Assembly (NCBI GenBank): GCA_945862045.1
Contig: CAMAWR010000005.1
Coordinates: 20,075-84,074 of the forward strand
Direction: 5' to 3'
Source: Bifidobacterium breve
GTDB taxonomy: Bacteria > Actinomycetota > Acidimicrobiia > Acidimicrobiales > Ilumatobacteraceae
DNA: 64,000 bases
Made by a program: the position numbers and the translations under genes. Below the pieces are notes generated by a model. The model had not been told where the DNA came from and ran no database searches. It saw only the letters and a list, made by a program, of their open reading frames with translations. Shown here one piece after another: positions 7,630 to 17,039 of the stretch. Each line of letters opens with the position of its first letter. Within the stretch, counting starts at the first letter, position 1.

Positions 7630-10551
7630 TCAACCACTGACCAAGGCAATTGCTTGACGGAGTAGTTCACGCGCCTGTGCCAGACGGGCTTGATACGTGG
7701 CAAAGTCTGGTGGGTTTTGTGACAACGCACGATTCGCTTCGTCAAAGAGGGCGTCTGCTCGGGCCAACAACTCCACGGCAGTCAGCGACGACGTATCTTG
7801 CGCTGGCAGTGTCGTGGTCGTCACGGCGCTGCCTGAGGCACCGGGCGTCGGGTCAATTGGTTTGACTGATCCGTCGTTGATGCGCTCGCCAAGATTGGTT
7901 GTAAAGCCGGGGAAAAGCCGCCCGACGGCTTCGGTCAGGTTGTCGCTCATCACCACACGGTTGTTGTACGACACCAGGAATTTTCGCACGAAGATTTGCC
8001 TGGCCGATGGATCATCGGGTTTCACGAACAGTGGGCGTACGTACATGAGACCACGTTGCACTGGCACGACTTGCAGGTCACCAAAAATGACTCGAGAACC
8101 ACGTTGGTCAAGCAGGGTGATCTGCTGGGCAATCACCGGGTCGCTACCAAACTCGGCGGCTACCGTCGCCGGGCCCTCGGGTAGGGGCTCTGGTAGCTCG
8201 ATTACCTGGATTTTTCCGTATGACTTCGGATCGCTGGAGACCACCATCAATGCGCGCAACTCTTTGCGCGCATTGTCGGCAGAGAAGGGAACGAATGGCC
8301 GCAACATCGAGAACGTCGGCGTGCCGAGACCATCACCGCCGTGGAACATCGTGTAATACGGCTCGAAGCGCAACACGCTGGCGTCACGCACATCGATGCC
8401 GTCTACCTCGAGAGGACCCCCGTTGCCTACGACGCCAGAAATCGCCTCAGGCTCGATGGTGGGTGCCTGAGCAACGCTCCAGGCGGCATCACGGTTGAAG
8501 AACAGTGTTGCATCATTGAATTGGTACCGCCCGTACACATTGGTTTGCACACGGAACAAATCCTCGGGATATCGGAAGTGGCTGACGAGTTCAGCTGGTG
8601 CTTCACTCACGTCCGTAAAAAGATCGGGGAATGCCTTCGACCATGACGCTGTGATTGGGTCTTGGGCATCCACTACGTAGAACGTGACATCCCCCGTAAA
8701 GGCATTGACAACGGCCTTCACACTGTTACGCGCATAATTGAACGACGTATTCAACCCACCACCTGGCGACAACTGATCGATATTCGCCTGTTGTGCATAC
8801 GGGTAACGGTCACTGATCGTATAGGCATCCAATACCCACAGCACGACGCCATCCACCACCACCGGATATGGGTCTGCGTCGTAACGCAGGAATGGTGCAA
8901 GACGACTGACCCGCTCGGTGACGTTACGGTCGTGCACGATGTGCGACTGGGAGTTGATGAGACCGGAGCCGAACAAGTTGTACTCGCCGTACTGAACGGC
9001 ATATGCAAGACGACGCAGCGTCGACGACAGCTGCACGCCACCCGGCGTGGTCTGCTTTGTCGGCTCGCCGACACATGGTTGTTCCACCTGATCGGTGTCC
9101 ACGACTGCATACGAATCAATACCTTCGCCGAAGTACAACTCTGGACGCGTCACACCAAGACCCACGTACACCGGCCTGCCGTCAGTCGTCGTGCGGCTGG
9201 CGGGGGCCGCAATCAAACCACAGCCGTGGGTGTACAGCAAATGCCTCGACACCCAGGTGCGGTTCGGAATGCCCTCAGAATTGAGTTCACGCGCAGCCAC
9301 CATCACCTGTTGCACACTTCCGTCAATTTCGTAGCGGTCAACGTCCAAATCGCGCACGGCATAGAACGATGTACGACCTTCATCAAGAATGAAGCGGTCC
9401 CGCATTTGAACCGGGTCAAGTTGACGCACGTTGCGCAGCGGGCTGGCATTCTCGTTCAATTTCTCGGCAGTAAGTGGTTGCAGTTTCAACTCACTACGCG
9501 ACACGTCGCCGAGCCCGATTGCCAACTTCGTCGCCGCGATATTACGGTCAATGAACAGCAATTCTTTGGTACTCACATTTGGTTGCACGATGAACCGCTG
9601 CACTACCGCTGGGTACACGCCGCCAGCCGTCACTGCTATCACGATCCACAACACGGTGGCCAGCACTGGCAGACGCCAACCACGTTGGCGAAAGTTGGCA
9701 AGGAACAACACGGCTACGGCCAACGAAACCAAGATCATGAGTTGCGTAGCAGGCAGCTGCGCATTGACATCGGTGTAGGTGGCCCCCTGCACAACGCCGC
9801 GTGTTGAACGGGTGAGGTTGTATCGCGAGAACCAATAGTCGACTGCCCGCACTATCGACAGCAGCGCAAAGAGCACGCTGAGATGTACTTTCGCCAGTGG
9901 TGTGACCTTGCGGCCCTGAATCTGCAGTCGAATCCCACCATTGAGGGCGTGAACTCCCGCTGTTACCAGTGTGATGAGTATGAATGCGGCGAATGTCCAA
10001 TCGATGACGAATTCGATGAACGGTAGGCGCATGATATAGAACGCTGGGTCTTGGTTGAAGAGCGGATCCTTGGTGTCGAAATTGGTGGAATTGCGAAACA
10101 AAGTCCAGTCCTGCCACTGACCGGCGGCTGGTGACCCCACCAAGAAGCCAAGTAGTGCACCGACGATGATTCGAAAAGTCCAAGCCCGGCCGGCGGTGAG
10201 TTGTCGAAAGCCAGCCAGCGCACGCTCCTGTGGCGTGGTCGGCACCACGTCGGGGCGCAGCCGATCGGCAACCCACATGTTGAGGATCAACGCGAACGCA
10301 AAAATCAGTACGAATACGGTGCCGAGCCCGAGGCGTGTGAGCAGAATCCCCCAGAACACATCTGTGCGACCGAGTGACTGGTGCCAAAGCACATCGATGT
10401 AGAACGCAGCGATACTGCGCGACGACACGAACAATGCAACGATTGCGATTGCGACCACCAAGAAAATGACACGGCTGCGCCGTGGCCGGCGTAGCCCGAA
10501 ACCACCGACGGAGAACGACGGACGACGCGGCAGATCATCGGGGATGCGCAT
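7630..10551 (-). CDS. UPF0182 family large membrane protein
   Basis: 973 residues from ATG 10551 (MRIPDDLPRRP), preferred over an upstream in-frame start that falls in the neighbouring coding region. The first 330 residues hold about seven hydrophobic helices (VIFLVVAIAIVALFVS is the first). A long extracytoplasmic region follows with family-typical blocks such as YGEYNLFGSGLINSQSH, PYPVVVDG, WVLDAYTISDRYPYAQ and FHGGDGLGTPTFSMLRPFVPF. The tail has a Thr-rich linker and a helical end. UPF0182 proteins are usually about 900-1000 residues and widespread in Actinobacteria; the function is unknown. It lies downstream of the DivIVA-like and PDZ-protease genes on the same strand, and the PDZ neighbour is commonly seen. 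Confidence 0.92.
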   Translation of the reverse strand: MRIPDDLPRRPSFSVGGFGLRRPRRSRVIFLVVAIAIVALFVSSRSIAAFYIDVLWHQSLGRTDVFWGILLTRLGLGTVFVLIFAFALILNMWVADRLRPDVVPTTPQERALAGFRQLTAGRAWTFRIIVGALLGFLVGSPAAGQWQDWTLFRNSTNFDTKDPLFNQDPAFYIMRLPFIEFVIDWTFAAFILITLVTAGVHALNGGIRLQIQGRKVTPLAKVHLSVLFALLSIVRAVDYWFSRYNLTRSTRGVVQGATYTDVNAQLPATQLMILVSLAVAVLFLANFRQRGWRLPVLATVLWIVIAVTAGGVYPAVVQRFIVQPNVSTKELLFIDRNIAATKLAIGLGDVSRSELKLQPLTAEKLNENASPLRNVRQLDPVQMRDRFILDEGRTSFYAVRDLDVDRYEIDGSVQQVMVAARELNSEGIPNRTWVSRHLLYTHGCGLIAAPASRTTTDGRPVYVGLGVTRPELYFGEGIDSYAVVDTDQVEQPCVGEPTKQTTPGGVQLSSTLRRLAYAVQYGEYNLFGSGLINSQSHIVHDRNVTERVSRLAPFLRYDADPYPVVVDGVVLWVLDAYTISDRYPYAQQANIDQLSPGGGLNTSFNYARNSVKAVVNAFTGDVTFYVVDAQDPITASWSKAFPDLFTDVSEAPAELVSHFRYPEDLFRVQTNVYGRYQFNDATLFFNRDAAWSVAQAPTIEPEAISGVVGNGGPLEVDGIDVRDASVLRFEPYYTMFHGGDGLGTPTFSMLRPFVPFSADNARKELRALMVVSSDPKSYGKIQVIELPEPLPEGPATVAAEFGSDPVIAQQITLLDQRGSRVIFGDLQVVPVQRGLMYVRPLFVKPDDPSARQIFVRKFLVSYNNRVVMSDNLTEAVGRLFPGFTTNLGERINDGSVKPIDPTPGASGSAVTTTTLPAQDTSSLTAVELLARADALFDEANRALSQNPPDFATYQARLAQARELLRQAIALVSG

Positions 10552-10562
10552 GACGCCGAAGG

Positions 10563-12509
10563 CTACTTGTTTAGCGGAATGACAAGGCAGCGACATCCGG
10601 CATGCGCCAGCGGATGGGCGTGACCGGTCGGGAATGCATCACCACGACGCACGCCACCTGCCAACGAGTTGTCTTCGGCGTCAGCACACGGCGGGCCGTC
10701 TGGGTCGACAGCCCAGCACATGGTGGTGTTTGCGTCACACCCAAGAAACAGCCCACGCGCGTAGGTGAAGTACGCGATATCGCTGACGACTGGTGCGAGG
10801 TGCTGCGACTTCCATTCATGGAAGACCGCACGGAGCGCCACGAGCAAGGCGTCACGATCACCGCTGGCAGCAGTAATCGCGGCATTGACACGCTCGTGGA
10901 GCGGCTGAATTAGATCGCTCGCCAACATCTCGCTGATTTTCTCCAGTACTGCACCTTTCGTGATCGCCGAACGCATATCGGATCGCCGGGCATCAGTGTG
11001 CGAACGTGCGGCATCAACCGCAATACTCGTCGCCAATTCGCGAATCGTGTTGGTGTACTGCGTGGCCTGCTCAACTGCGGTCGGCAACATCGCTGCAAGA
11101 GTCAGGCTGGTTCGCTTGCCACCCACATGGGTGAGCACGGTGTTCTCGTCGTCAACCAGATGACGCTTCATCGCCCGCATCAACGCATCAAGTGCTGGTG
11201 TGAGAACTTCGGTACGACGACGTAGCACCGACTCATCAACAGTGTTTGGCTGACTAGGCACAGCCAAATCTCTCTTTGCTGCATCCGCGACGTGCGTCGT
11301 GCTTGCCGCCCGCAGACGGGCGAATATTTCGTCGACACGGTTCGTCGTTGAGACCGTGTCACCGCTGACCGTGTCGCTGGCGGCTGATGATTCGGTCTCA
11401 AAGGTGCCTTCAACCCGTTCGAAAACCGGATGATCGGGGGCACTGATCTCTGCACTTATGTGCGGGCCATTGGTCAATTCTTTCTTGCGGCGGCGATCAG
11501 ACAGATTTACCACCTCTGCCATCTGCCCAATATCAGCAACTTTTAGTCCCTCCGGACGCTGCGCTTGAGCATCAGCGGGTTCACCACTTTCTTTGTTTGT
11601 GGTTTCTGTTTCTACTTCTACTTCTGTGGTCGTTTCGATAGCCGTTGGTTGCACATCGTGCTCCTGCGGGTCAGAGGCTTGGTCATCTGGCGCTGGCTGA
11701 ACGGCGTCGACGCTTGCCGCATCGTCAGTGGCCGAGCGATGGGCTTCACCTAATTCGTGCTGGTATTTTTTGGCATCAAAAATTGGTACGTCACTTGGGC
11801 GCGTTGGCCGGGGTGGCGGCGGTGCGTCGGGTGGCACCAACGGTGGCGTCACGCCCGTACCCCGGAGGGCTTCATCAAACTCGTTGAGGTCCCCCACAAC
11901 GTCGGTGGCGGCATGCCGCGCACGCTCGAAGGCACCGAGTAGTCGCTCACGTTCGTGCACGAGGCGCTCCAGTTCGCGGCGCGCCTCTTCGGTTCGCTTG
12001 GCAACATCAGTGAGCACCCGTTCGCGATATGCCCGAACTTCGGCAATCATCTCACGGCCCTGCTGTTTGGCAAGTTCAATCTCCTGCTCGGCTTCACCCG
12101 ACACATCCGAACGCCGACGCGACGCTTCCACATTCGACTCTTCGAGCAGACGCGTTGCTTCACGGCTGGCGTCACGAACGATTTGTTCGACTGATACAGC
12201 GGCACGATCGCGCATCGCCTGGGCTGCCTCGCGGGCAGCACTCAACACTCGTGCAGCTTCAGCCCCGAGTAGTTCGGTCACCACCGCTTCATCGATGACA
12301 CCAACGTCCAGTGGCCCACGTGCTTGCAACGCCTTCAGTTCACTTTCCAAGAACCGTTCACGCTCCAACAGACGTGCCAGTTCAACCGAGACTTGCCGCA
12401 GAAAATCACGGACTTCTTCCTCGCGGAAACCACGACGGGTGAGCGTGAACTGGGCTGAGGCGACGGCAGCGGGCGACGACGGGTCTGGTCGCTGGAAGTC
12501 GAGGGCCAT
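10563..12509 (-). CDS. DivIVA-domain protein with MuF-like Cys/His C-terminus
   Basis: 648 residues from ATG 12509, preceded by TAAGGG. Residues about 16-70 match a DivIVA N-terminal domain (ASAQFTLTRRGFREEEVRDF; FLRQVSVELARLLERERFLE). A long charged coiled coil to about 215 follows, then a Pro/Thr/Glu-rich disordered region to about 400, and a helical C-terminal region. The last 60 residues hold Cys591, Cys598, Cys608, His630, His632, His636, Cys639 and Cys641, ending AHAGCRCLV. That pattern (FPTGH then H-x-x-C-R-C) recalls the C-terminus of phage Mu F-like head proteins. DivIVA proteins organise poles and cell-wall growth; the tail's role is unknown. Confidence 0.75.
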   Translation of the reverse strand: MALDFQRPDPSSPAAVASAQFTLTRRGFREEEVRDFLRQVSVELARLLERERFLESELKALQARGPLDVGVIDEAVVTELLGAEAARVLSAAREAAQAMRDRAAVSVEQIVRDASREATRLLEESNVEASRRRSDVSGEAEQEIELAKQQGREMIAEVRAYRERVLTDVAKRTEEARRELERLVHERERLLGAFERARHAATDVVGDLNEFDEALRGTGVTPPLVPPDAPPPPRPTRPSDVPIFDAKKYQHELGEAHRSATDDAASVDAVQPAPDDQASDPQEHDVQPTAIETTTEVEVETETTNKESGEPADAQAQRPEGLKVADIGQMAEVVNLSDRRRKKELTNGPHISAEISAPDHPVFERVEGTFETESSAASDTVSGDTVSTTNRVDEIFARLRAASTTHVADAAKRDLAVPSQPNTVDESVLRRRTEVLTPALDALMRAMKRHLVDDENTVLTHVGGKRTSLTLAAMLPTAVEQATQYTNTIRELATSIAVDAARSHTDARRSDMRSAITKGAVLEKISEMLASDLIQPLHERVNAAITAASGDRDALLVALRAVFHEWKSQHLAPVVSDIAYFTYARGLFLGCDANTTMCWAVDPDGPPCADAEDNSLAGGVRRGDAFPTGHAHPLAHAGCRCLVIPLNK

Positions 12510-12531
12510 GCCCTTAGAGAGTACGCCTGAA

Positions 12532-13701
12532 CTAATCGCTGTTCGTGGCATCAGGTAGCAGGTCGCCACCAATGCCACGCAGGATGTCCAACGCATCCTG
12601 CAGCGTGGCGACTGTCTCTACCCGCATTTGTGAGCCACCGACACGGCGAGCCTGCGCGATGTCCTCGGCTGATTGACTCGCGGGAATGAGGAACAACTTC
12701 GCACCGCCATTGCGTGCAGCGATCGCCTTTTGCGGTATTGCACCAACCGCCCCGACACTTTCATTGCCATCAATCGTTCCGGTTGCGGCAACTTTTATCT
12801 TTCCGGTGAGCGAACCCTGCGAAAGTTCGTCGATGAGGGCGAGCGTGAACGCCAAACCAGCAGATGGACCGCCAATCGAGTCGGTGTCGATACCTACTTC
12901 GAATGGTGTCTTGACGGTTCGCGTATCGCGTGGCATCAGGCCGACAATCGTTCGCCCGTCCCCGTCCGGTGATTCCATGAGTTTCACATTGATGATGACC
13001 ACATCGTCAGTGCCTGCGCGGCGCACCCCGATAGCCACGACCTCACCGGCTCGGCGGCCCGTTACGGCCTCGATCAACGAAGGCAGCGTTGGTATTGGGA
13101 CGCCATCAAAGCTCACCAAAGTGTCACCAGACATCAGCAACTTGCACGCACTCTGGGGGTCAGGCAGATCCTCACACACCACTTCCTCGACGACGACGTC
13201 GCCATAGACGAACTCTGATTCGATACCAAGCCGCGTGAGCGCTACGAACTCGGCGATCTGTTTTGATGTCACCATCGCACGGCTGCCCACTTCACGCTGC
13301 TGGGTCGGCGTCTGCGTACCGAATCGTTCTTCGTAGTTGAGAATTTGCACGTCGTCATCAAGCCAGGCAGCCGTCAGGTCAAGCAGGGAAAGACGGCTGC
13401 CGAGTGCGGTTACGAACATGACTTCTCCATCCGATGCATAGCGCGTGGCGAATGCCAATGCATCTTCGCCAAACGACATACGCGGAGCAACCGACTGTGC
13501 CGAACCTGGTGCCAACTCCCACAGACGTACACGGGTCAGCGAAGCGGCCACGAACACCACCATGAGCAACCATGCGACGGTGAGAATAGGAAGCGCCCAC
13601 CAGACTCGCCGTGCCGCATTTGCCGAAACGGGCGGTGGGGGTGGCGGCAGAGGTACGCTGGAAGTTGCCGTGATGAGTTCATCGTTGGTTGTGGCGTCCA
13701 T
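12532..13701 (-). CDS. PDZ and Lon-like serine protease, YlbL type
   Basis: 389 residues from ATG 13701. A Pro-rich cytoplasmic head is followed by one membrane helix (about 33-55), a PDZ domain (LLMSGDTLVSFDGVPIPTLP) and a Lon proteolytic domain. The Ser-Lys dyad is visible as Ser280 in GGPSAGLAF and Lys325 in VGAVGAIPQKAIAA. Membrane-bound proteins of this type cleave at the outer face of the membrane; Bacillus YlbL is the named relative. The neighbourhood with UPF0182 is typical of Actinobacteria. Its start codon shares CATG with the start of the divergent gene, leaving no promoter space, so one of the two starts may be wrong. Confidence 0.87.
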   Translation of the reverse strand: MDATTNDELITATSSVPLPPPPPPVSANAARRVWWALPILTVAWLLMVVFVAASLTRVRLWELAPGSAQSVAPRMSFGEDALAFATRYASDGEVMFVTALGSRLSLLDLTAAWLDDDVQILNYEERFGTQTPTQQREVGSRAMVTSKQIAEFVALTRLGIESEFVYGDVVVEEVVCEDLPDPQSACKLLMSGDTLVSFDGVPIPTLPSLIEAVTGRRAGEVVAIGVRRAGTDDVVIINVKLMESPDGDGRTIVGLMPRDTRTVKTPFEVGIDTDSIGGPSAGLAFTLALIDELSQGSLTGKIKVAATGTIDGNESVGAVGAIPQKAIAARNGGAKLFLIPASQSAEDIAQARRVGGSQMRVETVATLQDALDILRGIGGDLLPDATNSD

Positions 13702-14011
13702 GACTCTCACTGAGGTTACGACCAGAATCGCCATCGTTGGCGTGGTCACCATGGTGGCGCTCCTTGTTGTGGGGCGGATGCGCAGCGCCGACGGGCACCG
13801 AGGTGGTCGGTTCACTTCTCGCACCGACAGCCAATCGCTGCCCGCACCCTCCAGCGGTATGGCTCAGTGGTTCTCTCAACGGTCGCCGACAGTTGTCGGC
13901 CGACTCGGTTCACTTGGGGTCTTGGCCGCGATCGTTGGCGCCACACTTGGTATCGGGCTCTCGCTATTGCTCGTTGCCGTTTTGAATGCCACCAGCAGCG
14001 CAGCGAACTGA
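13700..14011 (+). CDS. Small two-helix membrane protein upstream of kdsC
   Basis: 103 residues if the ATG at 13700 is used; ATG 13745 is another in-frame option. Two hydrophobic segments are seen, IAIVGVVTMVALLVVG near the N-terminus and VLAAIVGATLGIGLSLLLVA at the C-terminus, separated by a basic Ser-rich stretch. No family is recognised. It ends four bases before the kdsC start, so the two are probably cotranscribed. The coding signal is weaker than for its neighbours because the 5' part overlaps the PDZ protease start on the other strand. Confidence 0.5.
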   Translation: MTLTEVTTRIAIVGVVTMVALLVVGRMRSADGHRGGRFTSRTDSQSLPAPSSGMAQWFSQRSPTVVGRLGSLGVLAAIVGATLGIGLSLLLVAVLNATSSAAN

Positions 14012-14015
14012 CACC

Positions 14016-14513
14016 ATGACGTCGCCAACACTCACGAACATCAAGGCGATTGCTTTCGACTTTGACGGCGTCTTCACCGACGATCGGGTGATCGTGTCAG
14101 AGACTGGTGAAGAGTCAGTGACGTGCAGTCGCTCCGACGGCATGGGTATCGGGCTTCTGCGTGAGGCTGGTATCCATATGATCATCATTTCCAAGGAGAA
14201 GAACCGGGTGGTCGCGGCACGAGCGGGAAAGCTGTCACTTGAGGTCGTACACGGCTGTGATGACAAACTGCCCGTCTTGCAGGCGTGGATGACGCGCGTC
14301 GGTGCCACTCCCGAGACCACGGCCTATATGGGTAACGACATCAACGATCTTGCTTGCATGAATTACGTCGGAGTGGCCATTGCGCCTGCCGATGCACACC
14401 AATCGGCACTTGCTGCTGCTCACATCGTGACCGCAAAACCAGGTGGTCGCGGTGCAATTCGTGAAGTTGCCGACGCTTTGACAAAGGCAGTGCACTCACG
14501 GGCTGCGAAGTAA
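14016..14513 (+). CDS. kdsC: 3-deoxy-D-manno-octulosonate 8-phosphate phosphatase (KdsC-like)
   Basis: 165 residues, a cap-less C0 HAD phosphatase of the size usual for KdsC. Motif I is AFDFDGVFTDD with nucleophile Asp15 and Asp17; SRSDGMGIGLL after it is the KdsC-type loop; SKEKN supplies the Lys region and YMGNDINDLACM the motif IV aspartates. KdsC removes the phosphate from Kdo-8-P to release Kdo, which KdnB and KdsB then use. The same subfamily includes phosphatases for Neu5Ac-9-P and KDN-9-P, so with a NeuB-like gene directly downstream a nine-carbon substrate is possible. ATG 14016 is chosen over an upstream frame inside the preceding gene. Confidence 0.75.
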   Translation: MTSPTLTNIKAIAFDFDGVFTDDRVIVSETGEESVTCSRSDGMGIGLLREAGIHMIIISKEKNRVVAARAGKLSLEVVHGCDDKLPVLQAWMTRVGATPETTAYMGNDINDLACMNYVGVAIAPADAHQSALAAAHIVTAKPGGRGAIREVADALTKAVHSRAAK

Positions 14514-14523
14514 TCTTGGCGCT

Positions 14524-15420
14524 GTGGCGGGTTTTACAAATATGACACCCATCGATACCGTCAGCATCAATGACCACGACATTGGGCTGGGTCATCCCGT
14601 TTTTATCATTGCTGAAATCGGAATTAACCACAACGGTGATCTCAACCTGGCAAAACAACTCATAGATGTTGCCGCACAAGCAGGCTGCAATGCCGTCAAA
14701 TTTCAAAAACGAACCCCAGTAATTTGTGTGCCACCCGATCAAGCCAGCACGATACGTGAAACACCGTGGGGCACGATGACCTATCTCGAATACAAAGAGC
14801 GCATCGAGTTTGGCAGAGCAGAGTTCTCGGAAATTGACACCTACTGCCGTTCGCTGAACGTCATGTGGTTTGCCTCCCCTTGGGACATTCCTTCGGTGAC
14901 ATTCCTTCAGGATTTCAACACCCCCGTCTTCAAAGTCGCATCAGCCTGCCTCACCGACGATGAACTTTTAATTGCAATTCGCCACACGGGCAAACCTGTG
15001 ATTATGTCGACAGGTATGTCAACTCTCAAAGAAATTGATCATGCCGTCTCCTTGCTCGACCGCACCAAGTTGATCCTCGGTCAAGCAACCTCCACCTATC
15101 CGTGCAAGCCAGAAGAGCTCAATTTGCGGGCAATCACCTCGCTACGGCAGCGCTACGGAGTGCCGGTCGGCTACTCCGGCCATGAGACCGGCCTCCAGAC
15201 CACGGTCGCCACGGTCGCCCTCGGTGCTGCGTTTATCGAACGACACATCACGCTCGACCGTGCCATGTGGGGAACCGATCACGCCGCCAGTGTCGAGCCG
15301 GGCGGCCTTGAGCGACTCGTTCGGGATATTCGAAATGTCGAAGTAGCTCTCGGTGACGGTCTGAAACATGTCTTTGAATCCGAGATCTCAATTCGCAAAA
15401 AACTCAGACGTGTTCTCTGA
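14524..15420 (+). CDS. NeuB-family synthase without SAF domain
   Basis: 298 residues from GTG 14524 (ATG 14542 is possible). Barrel motifs are AEIGINHNGD, NAVKFQKRTP, KVASACLTDDEL, STGMSTLKEID and PVGYSGHETG, with ERHITLDR near the end. The chain stops at RKKLRRVL without the SAF domain that the other synthase in this window carries, so the protein is about 50 residues shorter than classic NeuB. The activity should be phosphoenolpyruvate condensation onto an aldose, but SAF residues normally contact the substrate, suggesting a different acceptor or a separate partner. First of a four-gene coupled cassette with an oxidoreductase, a CMP-transferase and an SDR. Confidence 0.82.
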   Translation: MAGFTNMTPIDTVSINDHDIGLGHPVFIIAEIGINHNGDLNLAKQLIDVAAQAGCNAVKFQKRTPVICVPPDQASTIRETPWGTMTYLEYKERIEFGRAEFSEIDTYCRSLNVMWFASPWDIPSVTFLQDFNTPVFKVASACLTDDELLIAIRHTGKPVIMSTGMSTLKEIDHAVSLLDRTKLILGQATSTYPCKPEELNLRAITSLRQRYGVPVGYSGHETGLQTTVATVALGAAFIERHITLDRAMWGTDHAASVEPGGLERLVRDIRNVEVALGDGLKHVFESEISIRKKLRRVL

Positions 15421-15429
15421 CCTCGTCTG

Positions 15430-16341
15430 ATGAAGGCTTTGATCATTGGTTATGGATCAATAGGGCAACGTCATACTCGAATTCTTCACTCGCTTGGATT
15501 TCAACCTGCAGTTGTATCCTCACAGCAGGCAATCAATCACGCCAGCTTTCTGTCAATTACTGATGCGGTTGATTCATGGAAACCTGAACACATTGTGATT
15601 GCATCCCCAACGAGCCGTCACCACAAGGATCTCACGGCGATAGCCCAAACTGGATTCTCTGGAACCTGTCTCATCGAAAAACCACTCTTCCAGTTTTCTC
15701 AACCGTTACCAACGAATCTCCGATGTCGTATTGCAGTCGGCTACAACCTTCGATTTCTTGATGTGATTCAGCGACTTCGTGAGGTGCTAGCTGTCGAAAC
15801 CATCATCTCGGCAACCGTGTACAACGGGGAATACTTGCCCGAATGGCGACCGGGTCGTGATTATCGAACAACGAGTTCAGCACGACGTGAAATGGGTGGT
15901 GGTGTTTTGCGTGATTTGAGCCACGAGATTGACCTAATCCACTACTTTTTGGGAGCCCCGACAAGTGCTATCGCCGTAGTTTCGCGGTCTGGCCTATTGG
16001 ACATTGATACTGAAGATTCCGTCCGCTCCGTCTTTCGCCACAACAACGGCTGTGTCACGACTATGACGCTCAGCTACCTGGACAGAACCCGCCGACGAGA
16101 AATACTTTTCATTACTGCGAGCAAAAGTATTCACTGTGATTTACTCACTGGCCTGCTTACTATTGATAACGAAATTGAATCGCTTCCTATCAATCGTGAT
16201 GCCACGTTTGAAAGACTGCACACTGACCTTCTCTTCAATCAGCCAGTAGTTGCATGTTCGGCTACAGAAGGTGCCGAGGTCGTTCGTACAATTGAAATGC
16301 TCGAGCAAAGTAGCGATCAGAAGGTTTGGGTTTCACGATGA
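15430..16341 (+). CDS. Gfo/Idh/MocA family sugar oxidoreductase
   Basis: 303 residues. The Rossmann N-terminus ALIIGYGSIGQRHTRILHS has the G-x-G-x-x-G motif; the EKPLF segment holds the conserved catalytic-region Lys of the family (E-K-P). HEIDLIHYFLG fits the substrate domain. Such enzymes oxidise or reduce nucleotide sugars or free sugars using NAD(P). In this cassette it may modify the precursor or product of the NeuB-like synthase, as related genes do in flagellin ulosonate clusters (inference). It overlaps the next gene as ATGA at 16338-16341. The region from here to about 19 kb is visibly AT-richer than flanking genes. Confidence 0.82.
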   Translation: MKALIIGYGSIGQRHTRILHSLGFQPAVVSSQQAINHASFLSITDAVDSWKPEHIVIASPTSRHHKDLTAIAQTGFSGTCLIEKPLFQFSQPLPTNLRCRIAVGYNLRFLDVIQRLREVLAVETIISATVYNGEYLPEWRPGRDYRTTSSARREMGGGVLRDLSHEIDLIHYFLGAPTSAIAVVSRSGLLDIDTEDSVRSVFRHNNGCVTTMTLSYLDRTRRREILFITASKSIHCDLLTGLLTIDNEIESLPINRDATFERLHTDLLFNQPVVACSATEGAEVVRTIEMLEQSSDQKVWVSR

Positions 16342-17039
16342 AACGTCTTGCAGTCATCTGTGCTCGGGAGGGATCCAAGGGGGTGCCGGGAAAAAATTTG
16401 CGGCTACTCGGTGGTGTTCCAATGATTGTTCATACCATTCGCCAAGCCGACAAATGTGGTGTTTTTGATTCGCTGGCAGTGAGTAGCGACTCCGGGGAGA
16501 TACTTTCCGTTGCCAAGGCCTTTGGAGTCAAACACCTCGTCCAACGACCCCCCGAAATGGCCACTGACACAGCCTCTAAAGTGCCCGCAATACGTCACTG
16601 TGTCGCAGAAGTTGAGGTAACCACCGACAAGTTTGACTACGTCGCAGATTTGGACTGCACGGCACCATTTCGACTTCCAAGTGACATCGTTGCAGCATTC
16701 GAGAAAATTCAAACGGCGGGTGTATCAACCTTGATAAGTGGAACTCGCTCTCGAAAACTTCCTTACTTCAACATTGTCGAACTCAACGAACAGGGGTTTG
16801 TTCGAATTTCAAAGTTGACGAATCCGCCACTGATTCGTCGACAGGACTCACCAATCTGCTTTGATATGAATGCATCGATCCATATCTGGCGTCGTGATGC
16901 ACTTTTTTCAAGTGATGCAAGATTTCAGGATGACACGATTTTGTTTGAGATGCCCTTCGAACGCTCAATCGATATTGATACTGAGATAGAGTTCGTAATG
17001 AACGACCTTCTCATGCGTAAATACGGGCTCATCCAGTGA
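16338..17039 (+). CDS. Acylneuraminate cytidylyltransferase family protein (NeuA/PtmB-like)
   Basis: 233 residues from ATG 16338, which overlaps the previous stop. LAVICAREGSKGVPGKNLRL is the canonical NeuA N-terminus, A-R-x-G-S-K-G-x-x-x-K-N. DYVADLDCTAPFRLPSDI replaces the usual VxLQPTSPLR motif, with Asp rather than Gln, a moderate deviation. The C-terminus DIDTEIEFVMNDLLM agrees with the conserved DIDxxxDF region. It should form a CMP-activated ulosonic acid, presumably the product of the SAF-less synthase two genes upstream. Its stop overlaps the GTG start of the SDR. Confidence 0.85.
   Translation: MKRLAVICAREGSKGVPGKNLRLLGGVPMIVHTIRQADKCGVFDSLAVSSDSGEILSVAKAFGVKHLVQRPPEMATDTASKVPAIRHCVAEVEVTTDKFDYVADLDCTAPFRLPSDIVAAFEKIQTAGVSTLISGTRSRKLPYFNIVELNEQGFVRISKLTNPPLIRRQDSPICFDMNASIHIWRRDALFSSDARFQDDTILFEMPFERSIDIDTEIEFVMNDLLMRKYGLIQ

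Noticed and set aside
8662..9807. Plus-strand open frame of 381 codons inside the UPF0182 gene
   Set aside because: Antisense to a confident UPF0182 coding region; the translated product has no recognisable motif and no ribosome site.
13586..13665. Proline-rich low-complexity stretch in the PDZ protease head
   Set aside because: A cytoplasmic Pro-rich head before a membrane helix is ordinary for this protein type and does not repeat in tandem.
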